Positions 17,732-26,400 of a stretch of DNA of 37,241 nt are shown here, piece after piece. Source of the DNA: Methanobacteriota archaeon (GTDB lineage: Archaea; Thermoplasmatota; Poseidoniia; Poseidoniales; Poseidoniaceae); contig WTIA01000016.1 of the NCBI GenBank assembly GCA_011522915.1, forward strand, positions 1 to 37,241. The letters are read 5' to 3'. The translations under genes and the position numbers were made by a program. How positions within the stretch are numbered: position 1 is the first letter of the stretch; every line of letters starts with the position of its first letter. Under the pieces are notes generated by a model. It was given only the letters and a program-made list of their open reading frames with translations, made no database searches and was not told where the DNA came from.

Positions 17732-18772
17732 ATGCGCGAGTACCCATCTGAGCGTGTTGATGTACGCAGCGATACTGTGACGCAGCCTACGGCTGCTATG
17801 CGCTCTGTGATGGAGGCCGCAAAAGTCGGAGACGATGTGTTAGGAGATGACCCTACCGTAATCGAATTACAAAATCGCCTTGCAAAGATGTTCGGAAAAG
17901 AGGCTGCACTTTTTGTTGCAAGCGGTACGATGGCAAATGCGATTGCGCTGCGCACACACACTTCGCCTGGTGATGAAATCGTCTGTGACAAGACAGCCCA
18001 CATTTACAAATACGAAGGTGGAGGTTATGCGGCACTTTGCGGGGCATCGATTTCTCTAGTAGATGGCGAAGGGGGAATAATGACTGCAGAGCAGGTGAAA
18101 AAGGCGATTAGAAAAGCCGAAGGTTCAGGTTCTCATTACCCAGATGGTACATTGGTTTGTGTTGAAAACACTTCCAATTTAGGAGGAGGAGCGTGTTACA
18201 GCCAAGAGGCGCTTGATGAGATTGCTGCAGTAGCAAAAGAGAATGGTTGTGCAACTCACATTGATGGGGCAAGAATTTTCAACGCTTCAATCGCAACTGG
18301 AGTAGATGTTGCGAGGATGTGCAGGGATTATGACTCGGTCTCCATCTGCCTATCAAAGGGCTTGGGAGCACCAGTTGGCTCAGTTTTAGTCGGCAGTCGA
18401 GAATTTATCAACAAAGCACACAGATGGCGAAAGATGTTTGGTGGTGGCTGGAGACAAGCGGGCGTTCTTGCAGCTGCTGGCTTACATGCTATCGACCATC
18501 ACATAGAGCGTTTGGCAGAAGATCATTCCCGAGCTAGAGTTGTCGCAGAGGCAATAGATGCAATGGAGAATTTTAGCGTTGATTTAGACGCAGTCCAATC
18601 AAATCTCGTCTATGTAAACTGCAAAATTCCCGCTTCTGAGGTTGTAGTCTCACTAGCAGAGCATGGGATCGACATGTTCGATTTACCTTACAATAGAGTA
18701 AGAGTTGCCATTCATCTTCACATAACAGATGAAGATGTGGAGCGGATTATTGCTGCTTTTGCTGCACAATAG
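17732..18772 (+). CDS. ltaE: Low-specificity L-threonine aldolase (PLP-dependent)
   Basis: The enzyme cleaves L-threonine or allo-threonine to glycine and acetaldehyde, or runs in reverse. The 346-aa product shows DVRSDTVTQPTAAMRSVMEA (6-25), VGDDVLGDDPTVIELQ, FVASGTMANAIAL (PLP phosphate region), CVENTSNLGGG, THIDGARIFNA with the PLP-contacting Asp, and SICLSKGLGAPVGSVLVGS with the Schiff-base Lys. The fold is type I aminotransferase. No strong ribosome-binding site precedes the ATG. The 3' end overlaps the convergent thioredoxin-like gene by 26 nt. It may supply glycine, but the context gives no pathway. Confidence 0.93.
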   Translation: MREYPSERVDVRSDTVTQPTAAMRSVMEAAKVGDDVLGDDPTVIELQNRLAKMFGKEAALFVASGTMANAIALRTHTSPGDEIVCDKTAHIYKYEGGGYAALCGASISLVDGEGGIMTAEQVKKAIRKAEGSGSHYPDGTLVCVENTSNLGGGACYSQEALDEIAAVAKENGCATHIDGARIFNASIATGVDVARMCRDYDSVSICLSKGLGAPVGSVLVGSREFINKAHRWRKMFGGGWRQAGVLAAAGLHAIDHHIERLAEDHSRARVVAEAIDAMENFSVDLDAVQSNLVYVNCKIPASEVVVSLAEHGIDMFDLPYNRVRVAIHLHITDEDVERIIAAFAAQ

Positions 18773-19649
18773 CCGCTGCAAACATCGTGATTCCAATTAC
18801 TGCAACGAGTCCAAGGCTTGGAAGACTATCCTCATCATCTTCTTTGCTGACCTGTGGCTCTTCCTCTGGTTCCTCTGCTTGCGGTAGAATGACCTCGTGA
18901 ATTAGGTGGACCTGCAAGTCATCGCCGTCGTAGGCTGTTGGCATTGTGACTTCCATTGTACCGTATGTTGAATTACCTAAGTCGATGATGCCTCTCACGC
19001 TTTTGTTGTAATATTCTTCTTCGTTACCGCCATCTGGGAAGTATGCTAGTTTTTCAACTATCCAAAGTGAGGATTTAATCTCACTATCATCTGGGAAATT
19101 AGCCATGTCTACGACTAGATTCCAGGTTACAATGGGATTTGAATTGTTACTGACAACCCAACCAAGTGTTGACGAACCTACTCCCAAATTCAGTGAATTT
19201 GCTAGGTTTAGATTATAGTCATCCTGTAGAGAATCACCATCTGGCACACTTCCAATTTGTCTAATTGTGCCGTTGAAGATAGCGGTTGGAGGTAGTCTTT
19301 GGTCATACCTTTCAATCCACCGATCATCACCTTCTTGTGAACCTAGAGGGTCTTCATTTTCTCCAATAAATCTGTGGAAATGATAAGTTTGCATTTGATG
19401 TTGAGACTCAATATCTTTCAATGCATTCTCGACCGCTATACAATTTGTGCACCACGTGGCGGTATAGTCTTCCACAATAGCGGGTAATTCTGAAAGGTTG
19501 TTACTAGAATTTCCAGAAACGTTTGCATCAACGTAAACTCCACCAAAGACCGGACCAACATTTTCTAATTTCTCAGGACTCCCTGCATGAGAGGTTGGCA
19601 TTGTTGATAGGCAAAGTGCCAATACAATCAGTGCAATTCGTGCTCGCAT
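18747..19649 (-). CDS. Membrane-anchored extracytoplasmic thioredoxin-fold protein
   Basis: With the start at ATG 19649 the 300-aa product begins with a signal peptide (MRARIALIVLALCLSTMPTS). The mature part contains a thioredoxin-like active site, DYTATWCTNCIAVENAL (about 61-77), with the CxxC pair on the expected helix, and LPPTAIFNG later in the domain as a candidate cis-Pro loop. A beta-rich domain with sequons follows (about 150-260). An acidic linker (about 258-275) leads to one C-terminal TM helix. It probably handles disulfides or acts as a redox sensor outside the membrane. The track start at 19724 would bury the signal peptide and run into the opposite gene, so it is rejected. Confidence 0.7.
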   Translation of the reverse strand: MRARIALIVLALCLSTMPTSHAGSPEKLENVGPVFGGVYVDANVSGNSSNNLSELPAIVEDYTATWCTNCIAVENALKDIESQHQMQTYHFHRFIGENEDPLGSQEGDDRWIERYDQRLPPTAIFNGTIRQIGSVPDGDSLQDDYNLNLANSLNLGVGSSTLGWVVSNNSNPIVTWNLVVDMANFPDDSEIKSSLWIVEKLAYFPDGGNEEEYYNKSVRGIIDLGNSTYGTMEVTMPTAYDGDDLQVHLIHEVILPQAEEPEEEPQVSKEDDEDSLPSLGLVAVIGITMFAAAIVQQKQQ

Positions 19650-19751
19650 AAACTTCCCAAACTTTACCTCATTTTCAATGGTTTGGCCTTTAGTTGGAAG
19701 CGTGGGTTCAAGAACCACCGTCACCGAGTTGGTCCGTTGGCGGACCTGACA

Positions 19752-22700
19752 ATGATGACCGAGGAACCTGTAGCACTGACTGACCTGTCTATGGAGGCAG
19801 TTCCTGCTGGTCGTGCAATTCCTGAGTGGTTGATGTCCTCGCTATTAGATGGCAGGCGTTTGATGATAATTCATCCATCTGAAGAATGCAGAAAACAAAC
19901 GATAGAATCTCTACATAGATTAGGTGAAGGTAAAGCGATTGACACATCTCATCATCTAACCATAAATCGCTTGATAGGAATATTGCATCTTGACCTAAGA
20001 CTTCCAGTTATGCTCCAAGACGACGGAGTATTATTCGAACAAACTCACCAAGCACTATCGCACGAAGCCTCTGAGTATGGCTTCCCAAATCTCTTATCGA
20101 ATCCAAAACACAAATGGTCCCGCTCCAGAAGTCGCAGATTGCTGGCTTTGTATCGTGAATTAACTAGCCTAAGAAGACCATGGGATTGGGAGGAAGACCC
20201 TGGCGGTAAGGCTTGCGATAAGGTACTGAAGGCAATGGAATTGAAATTGCAAGCAACCCATCCATTGCGATTGAAAAGGAAGGTTTGGGAAGAGTTGAGA
20301 ACTACAGAAAATGAACCGTTCACGATTTCTGACATAGAGGGCATCGTTGTCCTTGACCATCCTCCGGGAATTAGTGAAATTGAAATTGCAATATTGAAAG
20401 AAATTTCCAGGTTTAAAGCGGTTCACCAACTCGTTAACCCTGGTTCTCACAGGTTAGGTTACCATGGAGAATATATTGAGGACATCGCTCCAATTAGAAA
20501 GAAATCCGATTTGCCAGAATGGGTCCCGACTCACGAGGTTTGGGCGCCAAATTCTCAACCCGGGTGGCAATCATCAATTGGAATAGAAAAAGGTTGCAAA
20601 ATTAATCGGGTTTTTTGTGAATCAAATGATCACACCCCTCTGGCTCTAGCAAATATTCTAAGTCAAATTGAAGGAGACATTGTCATTGTAAGCGGTGATT
20701 CTGAAAGCCTTACTGCACAGATGAAACCTCATCTGAAATCGATGGGACATCACACCCTAGAGCCGAGAAGGAAAGTAATCGAAACAAGTAGCGTTGCAAG
20801 GATCCTTTCAATCGCTAGAATCCCTCGAGGAGAAGAAGCATGGTCACTTAACCGACTTACTCAATTATGGACCCAAATTGAACTACCGATGACTTGGGAC
20901 ATTTTGGATTTAGAGCATCCAATTCACCCGGATTGGAAGCCAAGATTGCATCCTGAGGTACTAGCTGAACTGGCCAGAGGCTTTCACCTACTGGGAGGTA
21001 ATGGAGCTCTTAGAAGATGGCAGGCAACATTAGAGAATGCAAGTCCAAGAGCCGGAGTAGATCCTAAGAAGCGAGAACAAAAATTAGAGGAGTGTCAATG
21101 GTGGCTTTCATGTATAATCAATTGGATGTATCCAATTCTACCGGCAACAGACAAGAAAGAGGTCCGTAAGGAGTTAATCGGATGTTCAACAGGAAAAGAA
21201 CTACCATTGCCGTCTTCCCCAAAAGATGTAGTTGGTTGGATTAACTCTTGCCTCGACCAAATTGATTGGCTAAAACTGACATCTCGTGATGAATTATTCA
21301 CAACCTCTATACCGGGATTGCAACAATTTGCTGAATCGATAAACAAACTAAGAAAAGAGAAAATCGAACTAAATTCTGAAGACTTTCTAGAAGTACTAGA
21401 GATGGTTTCATCCTACGATGAAATTAACGTTAAATCATCTCAGGATAAGGGAATAAAGATTCTATCTCCGTCGCAATCCTACGGTCTTGAAGCCGACTAT
21501 CTCATTCTTTGTGGAATAGATTCTGAAACGTGGTCCATGAAGACCAAGCAAGTGCCTTGGCTAGACGAAGCAAGTAGGATGAAAATAGGGCTACACAGAC
21601 CGGACGAACCTCTTAGAATTGCCCGCCACCAACTTAGGCATTTCTTCAATTGCACTCCAAATGTACTGATAATCGATTCCAGTATCGAAGAAGGAATAGA
21701 ACTTGCAGGGCCATTAGATGAGTGGTTCAGTGAAATAGCTGATGGTGAAGCGTTACCATCTTTGAATAAGGAACCATCCTATCTAGATCCGAACTCTTGG
21801 TCGACAACTTCAGAAAACCGGTCTTGGAGGTGGGAAACTAAACCTGAAGGAAACAGATTGATTTACAGAGTTTCATCTATGGAATCGACGGAGTCTGGAA
21901 TAAAGACTCATAGAAGCGGAAGTTTACACAGGGATATAATCCAAAGAGCGGGCATAGCATCGATAGAATCTCGCAAACCTCTTGTTCCTCCACTGAATTC
22001 TGATGCTATTTTAGTCGCTGCTGAGACAGAGGTCCTTGACGATCAGTTTTCCCGAAGAAGAACAGGGGACGACTTACAAATTGGTCAGGTTCATCCATTT
22101 TCAAGCGCACAGCAAAGGATACAATCTTCAGACATAAAATTGGTACCGACCAAAACCAAACCGGCCAATGCACGAGAATCAGAAATATGGCCACATTTGG
22201 GCATTATGTCGAAAAAAGGACTCGGGATTCCAATTGACCCTAGACCAATTCAACCACCGTCAACAACCCTAGAAGAATTAGACCGTATCACTGGAAGGAG
22301 TATAATGCAACTTAATCTTCCGAAAGTTTGGTCACAAGGGAGGCTTCAATCTTGGTTAGAATGTCCAAGAAGAGCGTGGTTTGAGAAGCACATGTATTTT
22401 GGTGATGAGGATGGATTGGAGGAAGACTTGGCTGCTGTAACTAGGGGTAATATTGTTCACGTTGTGGAAGAGGCAATCCTCAGGGCGCATGGGATTGGTG
22501 AAGAATCAGTTCAATCAAACCCGCAGCCACTTGTTTATGGGAAAGTAGGAAGTGTCGAAAATGCTTGGCAGATTGCACTGCAAACACTTGCAGAAAGTGC
22601 AACTTGGATGAAGAGAGAGGACGGCATTTCCGCTCATCGATGTCGTGACTTAATCGGAGTTTCACCTAACCGCTGGAATGAATGGTTAGAGGAAGGTAGT

Positions 22701-23426
22701 CCTATATCGTTGGGTGGAAGAATTGGAAGAATGATTGAAAGTGATTTTGCATTAACCAACGTCGCTCCAATCGCAACGGAATGGGAACTTAACAGTCCAG
22801 ATGGTAAACATGTTCGACTAGGTTTACCCGACACATCAGATTCATTCTTAATTCGGGGAAGAATAGACAGGGTAGACCAGTTAGTGAATTTTGATTATGA
22901 CTTTTCCGATGTTGAGGAAGTTATTCCACTGGATTTTGATTTAGATAATCCTCCTAAATCAAAGCGATTGATAATTCTGAGAGACATCAAGTCAATTGAC
23001 GGTGCAAAAGATAATGGCAATAATGAAAGACATTTGAAGGGTATATTCCATGAATTACAATTGGCACTCTATGCTAGGGCTTGGGAGATTGCAAACCCCG
23101 GAGATAGAGTAATCGGGGTTGGTGCAACACAGGTAGGTAACCAAACCCACCATTTCATCGAAATCGACCCCGAGTTTTACGATAGTTGTCTGGAGTTAAA
23201 CGTTGGAATCATTGGCAATGATACCCATGGCCATTACAGACTACCAGGAGATTTCAAGGATGAATCCTCTAATCCATTTAGAGCATGGATGAGAGAAAGA
23301 ATTACCACTGCAATTCGAGTTATCAAAAATGCTGAAGCAGGTAACATTCATCCTGAGCCATCTAACATGTGTAAATACTGCCCGATCAAAGACGCATGTC
23401 CAAGCGCCAAAAGAGGTGGTTGGTGA
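19752..23426 (+). CDS. AddB-like subunit: inactive helicase plus Fe-S PD-(D/E)XK nuclease
   Basis: The 1224-aa product resembles AddB, the partner of AddA in double-strand-break end processing. The N-terminal part is UvrD-like in layout but has no GxGKT Walker A (the region reads RRLMIIHPSEECRKQTIESL), so this motor is probably inactive. The C-terminal nuclease has WLECPRR (first Cys, about 871), GRIDRVD (about 1035), LRDIKS (about 1076), HELQLALYARAW (the QxxxY motif, about 1100) and CKYCPIKDAC near the end. This C...CxxCxxxxxC set is that of the AddB iron-sulfur staple. The start is taken at ATG 19752. The stop shares one base with the next ATG (TGATG). Confidence 0.75.
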   Translation: MMTEEPVALTDLSMEAVPAGRAIPEWLMSSLLDGRRLMIIHPSEECRKQTIESLHRLGEGKAIDTSHHLTINRLIGILHLDLRLPVMLQDDGVLFEQTHQALSHEASEYGFPNLLSNPKHKWSRSRSRRLLALYRELTSLRRPWDWEEDPGGKACDKVLKAMELKLQATHPLRLKRKVWEELRTTENEPFTISDIEGIVVLDHPPGISEIEIAILKEISRFKAVHQLVNPGSHRLGYHGEYIEDIAPIRKKSDLPEWVPTHEVWAPNSQPGWQSSIGIEKGCKINRVFCESNDHTPLALANILSQIEGDIVIVSGDSESLTAQMKPHLKSMGHHTLEPRRKVIETSSVARILSIARIPRGEEAWSLNRLTQLWTQIELPMTWDILDLEHPIHPDWKPRLHPEVLAELARGFHLLGGNGALRRWQATLENASPRAGVDPKKREQKLEECQWWLSCIINWMYPILPATDKKEVRKELIGCSTGKELPLPSSPKDVVGWINSCLDQIDWLKLTSRDELFTTSIPGLQQFAESINKLRKEKIELNSEDFLEVLEMVSSYDEINVKSSQDKGIKILSPSQSYGLEADYLILCGIDSETWSMKTKQVPWLDEASRMKIGLHRPDEPLRIARHQLRHFFNCTPNVLIIDSSIEEGIELAGPLDEWFSEIADGEALPSLNKEPSYLDPNSWSTTSENRSWRWETKPEGNRLIYRVSSMESTESGIKTHRSGSLHRDIIQRAGIASIESRKPLVPPLNSDAILVAAETEVLDDQFSRRRTGDDLQIGQVHPFSSAQQRIQSSDIKLVPTKTKPANARESEIWPHLGIMSKKGLGIPIDPRPIQPPSTTLEELDRITGRSIMQLNLPKVWSQGRLQSWLECPRRAWFEKHMYFGDEDGLEEDLAAVTRGNIVHVVEEAILRAHGIGEESVQSNPQPLVYGKVGSVENAWQIALQTLAESATWMKREDGISAHRCRDLIGVSPNRWNEWLEEGSPISLGGRIGRMIESDFALTNVAPIATEWELNSPDGKHVRLGLPDTSDSFLIRGRIDRVDQLVNFDYDFSDVEEVIPLDFDLDNPPKSKRLIILRDIKSIDGAKDNGNNERHLKGIFHELQLALYARAWEIANPGDRVIGVGATQVGNQTHHFIEIDPEFYDSCLELNVGIIGNDTHGHYRLPGDFKDESSNPFRAWMRERITTAIRVIKNAEAGNIHPEPSNMCKYCPIKDACPSAKRGGW

Positions 23427-26400
23427 TGGTGGAATTTAGAGTATCACAGATTCTCGGTCTGGACATTAACCGGCACATAGCGATTGATGCGGGCGCTGGT
23501 ACTGGAAAGACTACGGTTATGGCTAGTAGGTACCTACAGCATTTGTTATCTGGAGATCAACGTGCAACTAGGATATTACCTTCCGCACCAAGAATCCCGT
23601 TACAAGGAATGGGCGCAATCAGGGTTCCATCAAGAGAAAGGACATCACTCGAGGAATGGCCCGGATTACTTCCTACAGAGACAGTTGCAATTACATTCAC
23701 TCGCAAAGCAGCAGCTGAATTGAAGGGCCGAATAAGGAGGTTGATTGCTTCTCTGAAGGCACAACCGGATAAGGCTGGTGGAACGCATGATCCAAGATTG
23801 AGAAATCAAGGTGATGTAGCGATGTTGTTATCCCTTATCGATGACGCTCCAATTTCTACAATAGATTCATTTTTGTCATCGATAGTTTCACCTTGGATGG
23901 GTCTTGTTAGCGAAAATCCAACCAGTGAACAATTAGATGAAGACGCTGCCGTATTCCTTCGCGATGAAGCAATTAGAACAGCGTGGAGGCTGCAAAGGGG
24001 CATAGATGGTAAGGAGGCGGGAATGTCGGGAGACATCGAATCTTTCCTAGAATCTAGAGATAGATTGTCTGTCCTATTAGGGGGACAAGATTCCTCAGCA
24101 AGAGTAGTCAAAGGAATGTTGAAACGCTCCCTATTTGTTGAAGAGGCATCCCGCAGATTGCGTTTAGATGATACAGGAAACCTACAAGCAGAATCTCTGA
24201 ACCAACTATTTTTGTCTCCAATTTGCGAATTCATCGATAATTGGTATCTAGACTTCAGAGCGCACGTTTGCAATTGGGTGGATTCTTGGCTAGAAAGCGG
24301 GGCCGCTTTCATCATAGGTGCTGACGAACCAATTGGAATGACTCGCTACAGGTATGTCCAATACCTGTGCACTTTAGATGTGAATGAGCAAATCCAAAAA
24401 CTGCAGTGGATTTGGCTTGTTTCGCATGCTATTGCTACCGCATCAAATCTAGATAAAATCGATTGCAAAGCACTGTATAGAGCTCGACCTCCGAAAGGAA
24501 AAGGCTGGCCAAGCGGTATCATGACGAAGGGGAATTGTCCACTAGCGAATTCTGTAAAAGATATGATTTCCACCAATGCACAAGTACATGCAGACGCAAT
24601 CAGAGATATGCTTCACACACCAAGAGGTTTGTTAATCAGGGTATTAGGTCAATCTTCACATCTGTTGAATCCATTGATTAGCGACCCTCAAGAAGTACCT
24701 GGTCAGACCGCATATCCTCCCAGGCTGGATGTTGCTTTACCACAACTTCCGCCAGCCCCTGAAATGAGACTTACAACAGAATTGGAACTACAAGTAATTC
24801 GAGATTTATTTGTTGTAAATGTAGGGGTTGGCGAAATATTATCGCGATTAAAATCTCAGGAAGGAGTTAGCGACCACGATGACATGCACCGTTTAGCCGA
24901 AGATTTGTTATTGACACGCTGTCCATCTGTATGTAGGAATTGGTATCCTCAATCGGTTGTAGAAGCACTCGATTCTTTAGGCGACAGGCCTTGGCAAGAT
25001 GATCATTTATTCAGAGCAATCAGTGCTAGCCAAGGCAACGAAGATGTTCACAAGGATTTGATGCGCAGGATAACGATTCTACGAGATTTGAGAAGACAAT
25101 ATAGGGCATTTATTATCGATGAATATCAAGATACAAATCCACAACATTTCAGATTGCTGGCAAGACTCTGGGGAAGAAGAAGATTGGATGAAGGAGAACC
25201 AGCACCTCCTGCATCAGAATGGGACCCAACCATTTGTATCGTTGGAGATATGAAGCAGTCAATTTATCGCTTTAGGCAAGCAGAAGTAACGGTCATGCGT
25301 AGAGCCGTTGCAGCAATTCGAGAAATGAACAGAGAAGAATCAGCGATGGAGAATCGTACAGATTCTTTGAGAAGGCCTGATTTTGGAAAAGATCCTCGAG
25401 TTACGAAACCTATGACATTCATGTCAACTACTGATTTGGTTGAGGAGGAAAAAAGAAGAGAATGGGTTCCGTTCTTAGAAGACGATGATGGAAGAAAATT
25501 GGATCTAGATTCAGTAGTCAAGAGAAGGGAAGGGCATATTGAGATGTCAACTAACTACCGAACAATTCCAGAATTGATGAATACAATGAACGTAATGTTC
25601 CAGGACACATTTTCGCAAAGGCATCATTTGCTACCGGGCCCTTGGCATGCAGAGCCTCAGGATTTGAATCCTGGAAGGAAATCGGAAACGATTGCAAAAT
25701 TGGAGTGGGTACTTCCCACAAGAACTGGAAGCGGTTTGCGACCTATGGACATGAATGTTGCAGTTGATCCTTTCCAATTTGATGGATCCGATGATAGAGA
25801 GTTGACAGCAAACTTGCTTGCAAAACGAATTTCATCACTAATCGATGGTAAGTTAGCTCAGGTTTACAGCGCAGAAAAAGGCTCTTGGATCGATGTCAGC
25901 GAATCAAAATTTTACAGGCCTAAGGACATCATGATCTTAGTAGCATCACACGCAAGAGTGCCTTTACTGGTTAAAGCACTGGAAGAACATGGAGTGCCAG
26001 CTATTGCAGGAAAACAAGGCCTGCTCATGTTTAGGCCAGCGATTAAGACATTGATGTCCTTGCTTTGGCTATTGACCTCGCCGCACAATAAGACGGCCGC
26101 ACTAGCAGTTGCTCGTTCTGCCTTGGTCGGAATGAATGATTCAGAAGTCATATCGCACTTCGGAAATAGTCAGGGTAATCAGTTGGAAAATCTGGCCAAG
26201 GCGGCGCCAACTGAAGGAGTAAAATCACTACTTCAAAGGATGAATTACCTTGTTGAAAATGGTAAGGTCAGGGAAGCAATAGATGTGGCCATTGACTATT
26301 CCGACTTACTATACGCATACCCAAGAGAAGGCGACAGGCAAGACATAGAGAACTGGATTTCTCTTTATGACAAGATTGCAGATACAGTTGGTGGAGATGC

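Noticed and set aside
23806-24315. 169-aa minus-strand ORF inside the AddA-like gene
   Set aside because: Antisense shadow between the Walker A and motif II regions of a clear helicase gene.
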